DNA of 22,569 nt from Spirogloea muscicola. Lineage: Eukaryota; Streptophyta; Zygnematophyceae; Spirogloeales; Spirogloeaceae. The notes beneath the pieces are model-generated. The model was given only the letters and a program-made list of their open reading frames with translations. It was not told where the DNA came from and made no database searches. The first letter of the stretch is position 1; each line of letters starts with the position of its first letter. The stretch spans positions 8,597 through 31,165 of the forward strand of contig WELB01000086.1 in assembly GCA_009602725.1 (NCBI GenBank), written 5' to 3'. Below are positions 1 through 9,701 of this stretch, one piece after another. Both the position numbers and the translations under genes were made by a program.

Positions 1-1
1 A

Positions 2-989
2 GCCGGCGCCGCCGCCGCTGCCACGGCGGCGCCGCCGGAGGCAGCGGCAGCCGCCGCGCCGGTCGCCAAGAAGCGCAAGGCAGTCGGACGGAAGAAGCAC
101 AAGCGCGCCAAGCCCAGGGCCATTGCCGCCAGTGCCGCAGCCTCTGCCGCTCCGCCGGCAGTCAGAGCCGCCGCCGCCGCCGCCGCCGAGCCCAACATTG
201 CCACAGCGCCCGATTGCAGCGCTGCAGCGCCGCAGTCTACGGTCCCACTTGGCACTGCAGCTGGTTTTGGTCGTAGAGGCGACGGCAAGAAGGCCGCCGC
301 AGAGGCCACTGCTGGCAACGCCGTCACGGCCAAGAGGCTCGCGAAGAGATCGGCGACGCCAACGGCAGCCGACACTGGCAAGAGGAAGCGGCAGGGCGGC
401 CGCAAGGAGGCCAGCGGCAAGAAGGCCACCGGCCATGTCCGGCCGCCGAAGGGCACGATCCCGCGGCGGGGCTATGTCCCGCCGCGGCCCGACAACCGCA
501 AGCGGCGTCGCGAGGCTGCGCGCTTGAATACAGAACTGCCGCTGCCGTTGCCTCCGCCGGTAGAGGCAGCGCCGCCACCATTGGCGGTTGGCGCCCAGGC
601 TGCCCCCCCGGAAGCAGCCACGGCAGCTGCAGCTGCGTCCTCCTCGGACAGCGAGGGCGAAGTGGAGCGGCTTGCACTTGCACGGTCGGTCGCCGTGGAG
701 GCTACGGCGATCATGCGAGAGGCCGGGCGCAAACGCACACGTCGAGGGTCCAAGAAGCCGCTGGGCATCGGGCCCGTGGACGGCCGTGGCAATGGCGCGG
801 CAGACGGAGCTCTTACTTACCTCCAGATGAAGGTAAGTCTTTCTATCTGCCTCTACAGCTTGGAGTTTGTTGCTCAAGGTCATGGTCAGGAACGTGATAT
901 CGATTAATCAATATATAATAAATTGATAGGAAGGTCAAGGGGATGACACACTCTGGCGTCATTGTTCAAGCCTAGGTTTTTTGGGCTGA
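2..989 (+). CDS. Partial basic, alanine-rich nuclear-like protein (5' end outside window)
   Basis: The frame is open from base 2 with no start needed, so this is the inner or C-terminal part of a gene entering from the left. It encodes Ala/Pro-rich sequence with dense basic clusters (VAKKRKAVGRKKHKRAK near the start, DNRKRRREAARL around residue 165), then an acidic stretch (SSSDSEGEVE) and another basic patch (GRKRTRRGSKK). These resemble nuclear localisation signals or DNA-contacting tails; no catalytic domain is visible. Third codon positions are strongly GC. The exon ends in phase 0 at 832 before a good donor (AAG|GTAAGT). A plausible last exon begins at 930 after TTGATAG and reads EGQGDDTLWRHCSSLGFLG then TGA at 987-989. 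That last exon is tentative; reading through the donor instead stops at 905-907. I do not recognise the family. Nuclear location is inferred from composition only. Confidence 0.6.
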
Positions 990-1036
990 AGCGCGCGGAG
1001 CTACCATCCGAGCATGTTGAAATGAGCACAGTAGCA

Positions 1037-1041
1037 TTACA
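1037..1041 (-). terminator. TGTAA poly(A) signal, minus strand
   Basis: The minus strand reads TGTAA here, about 75 bases downstream of the stop codon of the small minus-strand gene at 1115. TGTAA is the usual polyadenylation signal of green algae. A pentamer is weak evidence alone, but the position suits a 3' UTR. Confidence 0.35.
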
Positions 1042-1114
1042 CAAGCTGACTGCTAAATGGCTTTTATTGCAGTAGTGCACCTGCCAAGGGCGTCATTAGT
1101 CTGTCTGTCGTTCA

Positions 1115-1717
1115 CTAACAACTAGTGGCCATCTCCATATGACACATCCTCTCCATTTGTGGGGCTGTTTGGGGCGCCAGACACAAGACGCATTGCATGC
1201 ACACCTCGACGTGACATTCGGGCGGGCGCTCATTGGAGAAGGCGTCCAGGTTGTGGTCGACCAGGAAGCGCCTGGGAGGACTGCAGACGCCGCAAAGAGT
1301 GGCGGCGCCAGTTGTGATGAGGACGGTGGCATCCGGCTCTTCAGCTCGCGCCTTGTCAGCCGCGGGGCCATACAAGCACAGTAGCTCTGCGTGCTGCCAA
1401 TATCAGTGTCACGCCCGTGAGCACACAGCGAGCACTCTTAAGCTGGCCTCCTTCACGTCAGCGGCCCTGCTGTGAGGTGAGTGAAGCGTCTCCTAGTTGT
1501 ATAGCTGCCACGTGTAAAGAGCGTCTGGATATTGTCGTGGGATGTTGCTCCAAGCATATTGCTTTGCCATTTGCCGTTAGCTTTCACCCGGTATTAACAT
1601 AGCCACTAATGGTGGGGTGTAATTGCTTGACTGTGGCGCACAGGCAACCGCACTTTGAGCCATCGATCGCAAGGCCTACCCTCCCTTCCAGACCAGCTGT
1701 CTGCCCAGCTTGGACAT
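1115..1717 (-). CDS. Small Cys-rich hypothetical protein, three exons
   Basis: Proposed exons are 1680-1717 (ATG at 1715-1717, A at -3), 1427-1466 and 1115-1384, with consistent phases (2 then 0) and a stop TAG at 1115-1117. The total of 348 bases gives 115 residues starting MSKLGRQLVWKGG. The last exon has strongly GC-biased third positions on this strand and not on the opposite one, which is the main evidence that it is coding. Its C-terminal half is cysteine-rich: a CGVC pair, then CHVEVCMQCVLC, with histidines nearby, which could bind a metal. I do not recognise the family and no other domain is visible. It lies in tandem 190 bases downstream of the KRTCAP2 stop. The last exon is the best-supported part; the first could instead be an internal exon preceded by a Pro/Ser-rich stretch. 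Confidence 0.42.
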
Positions 1718-1905
1718 TTGCAGGGTGCACTCTGCTGGTGAGGACGACGGCGACAGAGGCGGTGGCTGTCGTGGCAGCCTGACTCGCTTGTGTATGGCTT
1801 CCAGTCACGTCAACAAGTAGGGCTCGAATGTGCACGGTGGAGTGATTGGCACAAGCTCAAGTTGCAAGGTGCGGAGAGTGGGCGAGTCTGGGTTTGTCGC
1901 CAGTG

Positions 1906-2864
1906 TCAGAGCTTCTTCTTGCTTTCGGCCGGTTGCGCGTGCGCCACGGCTGAGATCTTGTGGACCTCATATAGCAGGGGAATGGAGAAAAGGATGCTGG
2001 GCGAAGGCAAGAAGACGGCGAAGGCAGCAATTCGGTCAGCGAGCGCAATGCAGGCCTCTCCAACCAGTAGGCTGCAAATGGTCGTGGCTAGGGCAGGTGG
2101 CATGGTCGACTCAAAAGTGAGAACTCGTTGCATACAAGACGATGATATTGAGCACGATATCCGGAATGTTAGCTTTCGATTCCGGAAGTGGGACGCGTGG
2201 AGACAAACTCTCTGGGACAGGCAAAGCGCATGCTCGTACCAGGTTGTGGCACAAACGCGGTGCACAGTTGCCGCAAGGCCTGTGGCGATGGCCAGCGCCA
2301 AGAGGACTGCACCGCAAGAAGGTGGACAGCGGCATCAAGTCTACTCATTCTAGAGATATATATCTGCAGTCCATGATAGTAGAAGCACATCGTTCGTTCG
2401 GACCTGTCATTACACTCAATGCTCTAACAGTAACCCACAGCTTGGCCTAAACTGGTACTTGGCTGCACATCCAAGCACGCAAAAAGTGTTGGAGTGGGGG
2501 GGATGCCAAACCTGAGCCCCACCCTGGGCGGCCGCCCATCGTCTCCTGTACATTGCCTATGCACTGTCGCAGACACCAGAAGACCACAATGTAATGCTCA
2601 GTCGTGATTATAATTGACCGTGGCAATGCTGGCAGCTGCCGCTAGCATCAACGGCTCAGCAAGCGGGCGCGGCGGCTGTCGAGAGGCGGAGGGGTTGGCG
2701 TGGCTCACGGTGAGCGCGAGGACGAAGAGGAGGGCGGAGACGAAGCCGCCGACAATAGTGAGCGCCTCGGTGGAGGCGAGCGCGGGCGCGCCGACCTGCT
2801 GCGCGGAAGCCAGCACGACGAAGAGCAGCGCCGAGTAGAGCGCCGAGCTCCCGGGGCTCGCCAG
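1906..2864 (-). CDS. KRTCAP2: KRTCAP2 homologue, oligosaccharyltransferase subunit (four exons)
   Basis: Keratinocyte-associated protein 2 (KCP2) is a small multipass ER membrane subunit of the oligosaccharyltransferase that N-glycosylates nascent proteins. Exons 2709-2864, 2512-2563, 2240-2306 and 1906-1996 join with phases 0, 1 and 2 to encode 121 residues, close to the family length. Exon 1 carries SSALYSALLF and the diagnostic LASTEALTIVGG plus a hydrophobic helix. Exon 2 reads CIGNVQETMGGRPGWGS. Exon 3 carries ATVHRVCATT, matching the VHRVC-TTC signature once spliced to exon 4 (ILFSIPLLYEVHKIS). The C-terminus ESKKKL has lysines at -3 and -4, a KKxx-type ER retrieval signal. The 5' end is odd: no in-frame ATG lies near the conserved start. 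The annotated start is a CTG at 2862-2864 with A at -3 and G at +4; a short upstream ATG exon is the alternative. Family assignment is firm; the start is not. Confidence 0.88.
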
Positions 2865-4850
2865 GCTGCTCCGGGCTGCCACCGCCGCTCGCGGAGGAAA
2901 GCGGAGCTCATGCCTCAGGATTTGGGGATAAGGGTGCCCGGCGGCCGTCGGGCGCCGAGAGCGAGAGCCTCGTCGCGAGACGGCGACGGCGGCGGCGGCG
3001 GCGGCCACGGTGGCAGCGGCGGCGGCAGCGGCGGCGATGCCGGAGGGCGAGGAAGGGCCGCTGACAGGGAGCCATGGCCGGAGGGGCAGAGGAGGCGAGT
3101 CTGGGCGGCCACGGCTCCGGGCTTCCGGCGCAATTCCCGCCGCGTTCTCCGGCGGAGTGCCCGCCGCGTTTGCCGGCGGGGGCCGGCGGCGGCGGGCCTG
3201 GCTTGCCCCGGCCGGCAGGGGCGGGGTTGAGGGGGGGGGTGGGACTGACGCTGCGCCAGGATGACGTTGATTGGCAAGTGACGCGGCTGCCGAACATCTG
3301 TTCCTGCGGTTTCTTCCCCAGTTCCTGCAGGAAGAGATGTCCTGTACCTGTCCCCTGAGACATAAGCATTTCATAGTTGGTCAATCCTGAACGGACTTAA
3401 CAGGCTAAAGCAAGCCATCCCAGTGTGCATGAGTGGAAGACTCTTCTAGTAAAGGGCGATGGCTGTGATTGGCTAGACCAGGCAATCTGGACCTGGTATT
3501 CCAGTGATTTTTTCGAGATTGTTAGTGCCACCACTAATCGGCTGCAGCAAAGAGCAGTCAGACAAGTGGCCGTGCAAGGTCGGCATGACACATGAAGCTG
3601 GGCTGCTGCAAGCGCCGTCAGGTGACCGCCGTGCATGGTGACAAACATGTGTGTTGAGCAGGAGGCTGCTGAGGTGAAGGGACTGGGGACTTAGCTAGCA
3701 TCTCATATTTCTTGGGGGCCTTAAACTACTATCAGAGCCACCGTCACCTTGGGTCGAGCGCTTCTTATAAGGCAAGGTAGTCTGAAGTTGCACTAGAAAC
3801 TAAGCTACAGGCCTTCGCACTGCCTTGGATGTCAGCTTACTTCGTGCAATAATCGGGTGTGGCAGCCAGCTGCACATGTGTCTTAAGATGGTCAGAATTT
3901 TACACAAAGAGGTGTATACGACCATGTGGTGCTCTCTTCGTTTCACTGCTAGATGTGCCTTGGTCAATGATAATGTTAATGAGTGCCGCTACATTTCTTC
4001 TAGAATGGATACCCTCCTACTCTATAGCGCATGTTGCCGGGCTCCAGCACTCATTGCCATCTGTGTTTTGATGCACAGCATTGTCGTCACACCCTCGCGG
4101 AAGGGAATGCACAGCTTGGGCGTCATCGATTTCTTGCAATTCCTGATATCAAGATGCACCCAGCTTTGCCCTAGAATGAGCCTTCTATGCAAAGGTGCCG
4201 TTACTCGTAGCTTCTGGCAAGCCGAGAACCAGTCGTGACACGAAGTGCTTAATTGTCAACAACCCCGTTGCTTGTCAACTTCAATGTCATGCATGCTCTT
4301 GTCAGCAGGTCCGCGCCTGAATACCTGCGGAGCCACCTCGATGTGGCCCTCTTGATCCTTGTACAAAGTGGCTGCTTGCCTTGCTGCCGTCGGACCTTGT
4401 CCACTAAGTTTGGGCTGCCTTGCACAGCCATCGCCCACTTTGGAAGATTCTCTCTCTCTCTCTTGCTGCCGTCTGGACACAACTCGTCGCGCGAGTGGGG
4501 TGCAGTAACGAAGAAAACGAGGTCAGTCCACCGAGCCCCAAACGCCCCGTAGGACGTCTGAGTGGCCCTTTGCACTCACTGGCAGATGAACGTAAGCAAC
4601 CAAGTTAATACCATCTGCAGTCAAGAACAGCGTCAGCAAAGCTGCGGGGAGAGGAACGTCAGAGCAGACGCTGGGGAGAGTACGGTCCAGTCAGTCTGAC
4701 GCAGGCTGGTACTGACGCTGCTCTCCCGCGCGGATCTTCAAATCAAAATCAACCCCGCGTCACCCCGCGCCCTCCGCTCCTCGCGCCGCACTTGGCGGCG
4801 GCTGCGGCGGCAGCGACGGCGGCGGGGGCGGCGGCGGCTAGTGCGGGTCC
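2865..4850. other. Intergenic region without a supportable gene
   Basis: The first part (2865 to about 3260) is extremely GC-rich, with GCC/GGC runs open in several frames on both strands. It probably holds the promoter and 5' UTR of the KRTCAP2 gene, whose start is unresolved. From 3260 to 4740 composition drops to background; scattered open frames there have no codon bias, domain or consistent splice pattern. A short CT run lies at 4451-4462. The last 110 bases turn GC-rich again as 5' leader of the gene at 4851. No RNA gene or recognisable repeat was seen. Confidence 0.6.
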
Positions 4851-7237
4851 ATGCCGCGGCAGGGCGTCGGCGGCGGAGGCGGCTCCCCGCCTCCGGGGAG
4901 CGCCGCGCCGGCCTCAGATGACGAGCCGTCGCTGGGGAGCTGGTGCGGCGGGCCGCACGGCCACGCCGGCAGCTCCTCCGGCGGCAGCGGCAGCNNNCGG
5001 CGCCGCCACGTCGCTGCGCGCCGCCGGTGGCGACGGCGGCGGCGGCAGTGACAGCAGCGGCGGCGGCGGCGGCAATGGCGATGGCGACGGCTCGCCGTGT
5101 CTTCGCGACAGCTTGGATTGGCAAGCCTGGAGGGGCCCGACGCCCGCGTCACAGCCGCCGCCGCTGGCCGACGGCGCGGACGACGACGTCGTGGGAGGCG
5201 CCACAACGGCCGCGGCGGCGGAGGAGCCGGCGTTGGCCACGCCGCCGGGCCCGCAGCTCGTCCGCTGCAGGACGCCGGCTGCGCTGCAGGCTCGCTGCCT
5301 GGAGGCCCGCTCCCGCATTGGAGGAGCCGCGCTGCCGACACCGCCATTGCCGGACCGCTGCGGCGGCGACAGCGGCGGCAGCGACGGCGAGGCGTCGGAG
5401 TGGGAGACGGCGTCGTGGCCGGAGACGGAGCCGCCGGTGGCCACGGAGTTCGGCTCCGACGAGTTCGAGGCCCTCGCCGCCTGCTTCAGCGCCGGCGCCG
5501 GAAGCAACGCCTCAGACGGCAAGGGCCTCATGGCGGTGCGCCGCCGCATGTCCTTTGGCCAGGCGGTGTCGTCGGCCTCGCCGCCGGCAGCGCCGCTCGG
5601 CGGTGCTGCGGCGCAGATGGGTGAGCAAGGCCACCAAACCGACGCGGAGCTCGGTGGCCGCCTGCGGCAGGCAGTCGAGGCCCTCCTGGTACGCACCGCA
5701 GGCGACGCAGCCACCGCTAGTGGAGCCTGTCATTGTGCACCAAATAACATTTCTTTATCTCTTATTTAGTACCATTTGGTAGTATAATCTAAAGCTTTCT
5801 TTCAGAATTTCATTATCAGAGTGACTATGAAGATGGTAGCATGGAACCACATCTTTGTATCTATCATTCAGGCGGAAAATCTATACTACTGCCGCAATTT
5901 TGAATTGCAAAGTAAACCAATGGTCTCCAAAACCAAAGGTAAAGGGTTCGGATCCCCAAAGTAGCATCAACCTCTTGCCGGCCTCACTGAGATGGCGTGG
6001 CCATGGTGATGCAGGAGGAGCTTGGTGGGGCCGCCGCAACGGGGAGAGGCGGTGGCAGAGCCGGTGACGGCAGCGTCCGGCTCTCGGCCGTGCGGGCAGG
6101 CCTGCAGGGGCTCGTGGCCTTTGAAGCTGCCGGTGTCGGCGACTCTGACGCCTCTGCCAGAGCCACAGCCGCGGACGCTCCCTCGCTGCCGCCGCAGCAG
6201 CTGGCAGGGTCCAGCGGCAGCAGCAACGACGCCATCGCCTGGCAGAGTCCCACATTGTCGCTGTCCTCTGACACAGAGGTCGATGCCACGTTGTCACCCG
6301 TGAGCTCTGCAAGCTCGCGGCCGCTTGCTCCGCTGCGGGGTGCACCTGGCCATGAGCGACCACCGCAGGAGAGCCCATCACCGGTGCTGCCGAGACTGCC
6401 GTCGTCCACAGACATCAAGGTGCGCTGTCATGGCCATGCCGTTGGCAACCCAAGGTCTGGATCACAGGTGCAGAGTGCTGCACTGACTGATGCTGCTCCA
6501 TGGCTGCCTCCATTGCGCCGCAGGTTACAGCCGGTGCGTTGCGGGCCCGTGTGCAGGAGCTGACGGCAGAGCTGGCGCAGCTGCGCGCCGCCGCCAATGG
6601 CATGGTGGCCACTTCACCTCCACTGTGGCGCTGCTCGGCAGCAAGCCCGCCGGGCTGCAGCTGCCGCGTCTCGCTGGATCCATCTGGCGAGACAGTGCAC
6701 TACGGCAACGGTGCTGCGGCGCTGCCAGGTGACCGGCTGGTGGTGGCACTGCAACTCGAAAATGCACGGGTGCGGGCAGTGGCAGCGCGGCAACGACGGC
6801 GCCGGCTGGAGACTGCAGCGCGGATACGGGCGGCGCTGGGCCTGCCGCCGCGGGCACCCACTCCCAGCGTCGAGCACTCGCCAAGGCTGACGACCGTGGC
6901 CCACGCTGCGGCCGAGGGCAGCGGCTCAGGGACTGCCGGCGGCAGTGAAGACGACCATCCAACACCAGCGATGGCACAGCCATTGCTGGTCCGTCAGAAA
7001 TATGGTCTGCCCAGTATCGTCGCATATGCCGATGATCACCGGCTGCTGCCATCGGCCTTGGCGATTGATGACGGAGCAGATACTCATGAAGCCAAACCCC
7101 TTGGTACATATGGCAAGCTTCCAGAAAAATTGCCGTATCACAGCAGCGAGCACGTGGCCACCAAATCGGCCAACCTTGCCCGCAGAGTCGTAGGTCGCAG
7201 GTTGCCTGTCTCAGAGCTCTCGCCAAATGTCTTCTGA
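4851..7237 (+). CDS. Low-complexity coiled-coil protein of unknown function (three exons)
   Basis: Exons 4851-5688, 6015-6419 and 6524-7237 all join in phase 0 (donors GTACGC and GTGCGC; acceptors GATGCAG and CGCCGCAG) and end at TGA 7235-7237. The product is about 650 residues. The first half is Gly/Ser/Ala-rich and acidic (for example SDGEASEWETASWPETEPP), probably disordered. The junction VEALL|EELGG and exon 3 (GALRARVQELTAELAQLRAA, then LQLENARVRAVAARQRRRRL) have the heptad leucines and charges of coiled coils. The C-terminus ends RRLPVSELSPNVF. No enzyme motif is visible and I do not recognise the family; a scaffold role would be a guess. The ATG at 4851 is preferred because the longer frame upstream begins only with TTG. 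An assembly gap (NNN, 4995-4997) breaks the frame: coding sequence is in frame 3 before it and frame 1 after it. Third-position GC bias holds across all exons. Confidence 0.72.
4995..4997. other. Unresolved bases (NNN) inside exon 1, frame-breaking
   Basis: Three Ns sit in a GGC/AGC-repeat stretch. Coding sequence before them reads in frame 3 (…GSSSGGSGS) and after them in frame 1 (GAATSLRAAGGDG…). The true length must therefore be 2 modulo 3, so NNN is a placeholder and not a measured 3-base gap. Confidence 0.8.
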
Positions 7238-7755
7238 AGTAAGCAATTCTGTCGGCATTACCTTGCAGTAAGAGGCCACCACCGAACCAGAGGTGCGTGC
7301 CTGCAATGCAGTAAAGCTCTTCGCGGCATTGTTGTGTTCGGTGTAGTGTAAAGACTGTAAATCCAACTTTGGATTGATGTAAAATGTGCAAGTCACACGA
7401 CTGCAGGCTTGCTGTGATTGCCCTCGCCTAACGGCACCATGAAACAGTGCCCTGAATGTGCCATCACAGCAGCAGCTGCATTGGTGCTGCTCCTGCGGAG
7501 TACGAGATGTTCACAAAAAGCAGCACTCGCTGCCCACTCTGACCACTGTATTTGGCTTGGCAAAGCAGAGCCCTGCATTCCTTGAGGCTCGGCAATCGGT
7601 GCCAACAAAAGGCAACCGTAAATGAAAGAATGGAACTTATGTGCACGCCAAGGTGAGCAGTCAAGAAGCTGACTTCTAGGACCTGAAAGTGGCGCAACTT
7701 CACTAGCAAGCATGTGGAGCTGGACAGGTACTGCCTCAGCGGAAGTTGTCACCGC
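7238..7755. other. Shared 3' intergenic space between convergent genes
   Basis: About 520 bases separate the stop of the coiled-coil gene (plus) from the stop of the potassium-channel beta subunit gene (minus). It should hold both 3' UTRs. Apart from the TGTAA motifs and the short direct repeat listed separately, I see no structure or coding potential. Confidence 0.6.
7347..7382 (+). terminator. Three TGTAA poly(A) signals
   Basis: TGTAA occurs at 7347-7351, 7356-7360 and 7378-7382, 110 to 145 bases after the TGA of the coiled-coil gene. Clustering of the green-algal poly(A) pentamer at this distance supports the 3' end of that gene model and the proposed lineage. Confidence 0.55.
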
Positions 7756-7771
7756 TCAGCGGAAGTTGTCA
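7735..7771. repeat. 17-bp direct repeat spanning the KAB stop codon
   Basis: The sequence ctcagcggaagttgtca occurs at 7735-7751 and again at 7755-7771, period 20. The second copy is the end of the potassium-channel beta subunit coding sequence (codons for DNF, Arg and stop on the minus strand); the first is a perfect copy of it in the 3' UTR. Replication slippage is the simplest origin. Confidence 0.85.
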
Positions 7772-9404
7772 GGCAGTGCTGGCTTGCTCCGGATAATGGC
7801 CTCAATGCGTTCCATCACCTCGGGCGTCAGCTTCGGGATGGCCGTCAGCGCCTTCATGTTCTCCTCTATCTGTGCCGCCATTGTCCAAACCAGAGTCAGC
7901 TCAATTTCCTCGACGCTGACTTTCTGTGTACTATGCAGGTTACCAACTTGCAAGACCACTGCTTGACTTAACACTTGCCACCTGGGAGTAACAGCAGTGC
8001 GCTTGTGTCAGGAGGTCAGATTGTAAAAGAAGAAGCTGTCAACTTTGATATATGAATCTGGGTAACGAAAGCAGCTGCACTGCACCTGCGATTCCTTTGT
8101 TGCACCCGTGATGACAGTTGAGACATTGGGGTTTTTGGCACACCATGCGAGTGCAAGCTGCGCCGGCGTCACATCCAGCTCCTTTGCAATAGGCCGCAGC
8201 TGCTGAACCTTGTCCAGGACCTCATCCACCAGCTTGCGCTCTGCCAGGCCCTGTGCCCAATGACATGTCCGATCTATCTCAAGCTACGGTAGCAATGTCA
8301 AGCGCTACCAGGCGTCATAGGCTTAATGATGCTAAGTCCTGACAGTGTTAGACCACGGCAGCATGTACAGAGTAATACAGTACTGGGCTGTCAATTGAAT
8401 GGTCAGTGGCATGCCTTGTAGTTGGTAAGTGCCAGGCGTGAGTCGTGAGGAATGTTGTCCTTGGTGTACTTGCCAGTGAGCACGCCTGATGCTAGCGGGC
8501 TCCACGTTGTCAGGCCCAGCCCATAGTTCTTGTAGAGCGGCAGGTACTCGGCCTCCACCTGCCAATGGGAACCAGCAGGAGTGTGCTAACGATCACACTG
8601 CCACAAAGGTACTAGAAGGCCCTGTGGGCAAGTCCACAAGCTGACATTGATGGACAGGCTGATGGCAGCCATTTGCTCTGGCCTGCCAATGGGAATACGG
8701 CACGGAGGCACAAGCACGGTCAAGCAGTGCAGATCTGCTTGAGCGTATGGTTCCAGCACCTTCTCACGAGTAAGCATATTGTACTCAGGCTGCTCCATGG
8801 CCGGTCCGACAAGGTTCAGGCGCTTGGCCACCTCGCACGCCTCCGTCACTTGCTGCGCTGACCACTCTGACGTGCCCCAGTAAAACGCCCAGCCCTGCAG
8901 AGCACAGCAGCAACCGAGCGCCGTGCTGCGGCAGAATGTCTCAGATGGCAGCGATAACCAAGACCCAGCTGCGGTCTGGCGAGACCCAGAAGCGCCGCCT
9001 CTCAACGGTCGCGGAGAGCGCAGCAGCGGGGTGCAGGAGCTGCAGGAGAGCGCGACCTGGTCGATGACGAAGTTCATGGCGCGCACGGTCTCCTCGATGG
9101 GCGTCGCGGTGTCGGGGCGGTGGCAGAAGATGAGGTCGACGTAGTCCATGCCGAGGCGGCGCAGCGAGGCGCGGGCGCCCTCCACGACGTGCTTGCGCGA
9201 CAGGCCCTTCTCGTTGACGCCGGGCCCGCCCCAGAAGAGCTTGGTGGAGACGACGAGGTCGGAGCGGCGGAGGCCCAGCTCGCGGATCGCCTGCCCCATG
9301 ATCTCCTCCGCCTTGCCGTTGGCGTACACCTCCGCGTTGTCGAAGAAGTTGACGCCCAGGTCGTACGCCTTCTTGATCAGCCGCTTCGCCGCCTCCACGT
9401 CCAC
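7756..9404 (-). CDS. KAB1: Plant-type voltage-gated K+ channel beta subunit / aldo-keto reductase, first exon not found
   Basis: This NADPH-dependent aldo-keto reductase of the KAB1 (Kv-beta-like) family is a cytosolic channel-associated TIM-barrel protein. Exons are 9057-9404, 8760-8894, 8415-8558, 8086-8250 and 7756-7869, all in phase 0, totalling 301 codons. All four catalytic residues are visible: Asp and Tyr in [18 protein letters not shown], Lys in [11 protein letters not shown], His in FCHRPD. Cofactor-site motifs [17 protein letters not shown] and ITGATKESQ follow, and [15 protein letters not shown] and EQPEYNM are typical of the plant family. Land-plant homologues are about 328 residues and begin with some 27 residues (the first barrel strand) that are absent here. 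At 9404 there is an acceptor-like GCGCAG just before VDVEAAK. The alternative start MAMAAAAAAAVAQ would lose the first strand. Intron 3 begins with GC, not GT. The gene diverges from the small gene at 9805. Confidence 0.93.
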
Positions 9405-9410
9405 CTGCGC

Positions 9411-9436
9411 CACCGCCGCCGCCGCCGCCGCCGCCA
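9411..9436. repeat. (GCC)n trinucleotide run
   Basis: An almost pure GCC run of eight to nine units lies directly upstream of the first visible exon of the K+ channel beta subunit gene. On the minus strand it reads as polyalanine if translated from the ATG pair just beyond it. Confidence 0.85.
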
Positions 9437-9649
9437 TTGCCATCAGAGCGCGGCCGGCGGCGGGGCGGCGGCGGCGACGGCGCAGCTNCGGAGCCGTCAA
9501 GCGGGCTTGACGCTTGCCCGCCGCTCACGCTAAGCGCCGACTGCCGGTGACGGCGGCCGTCAGACAAACGGTTTTGGCCGAGGGTTTCGATTCGCCTCCA
9601 CTCGATCACTCCACTCAGAACACACGCCACTGCGCTTGCGGCAACTGCG

Positions 9650-9701
9650 ACGGCGGCGGCGGCGGCGGCGGCGGCGACGGCGGCGGCGGCGGCGGCGGCG
9701 G
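9650..9701. repeat. (CGG)n trinucleotide run
   Basis: About 17 CGG units, interrupted once by GAC, lie in the divergent intergenic region. On the plus strand one frame gives polyglycine. Nothing indicates translation; it is a simple repeat. Confidence 0.9.

Noticed and set aside
1790-2353. Plus-strand open frame of 187 codons
   Set aside because: It overlaps KRTCAP2 exons 3 and 4 in antisense and has no coding signature of its own.
2700-3230. Plus-strand open frame of 176 codons rich in Arg, Gly and Glu
   Set aside because: It is the antisense of KRTCAP2 exon 1 and its GC-rich leader; the minus strand carries the homology.
3825-4238. Plus-strand open frame of 137 codons
   Set aside because: No third-position bias, no domain, composition equal to the intergenic background and no supporting splice partner.
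4249-4575. Overlapping open frames of about 100 codons on both strands
   Set aside because: Neither strand shows coding bias or a recognisable motif; they are likely chance frames.
4645-4735. Possible stem around GGGGAGAG and CTCTCCC in the 5' leader of the coiled-coil gene
   Set aside because: Only seven bases pair across a long, poorly matching loop; not distinguishable from chance.
4792-4850. Upstream extension of the coiled-coil gene from a TTG codon
   Set aside because: It requires a non-ATG start and the wrong frame before the NNN gap; the ATG at 4851 gives better codon bias.
5097-5624. Alternative long frames on both strands over exon 1 of the coiled-coil gene
   Set aside because: GC-rich repeats keep several frames open; only frame 1 has an appropriate amino acid composition and joins in phase to the next exon.
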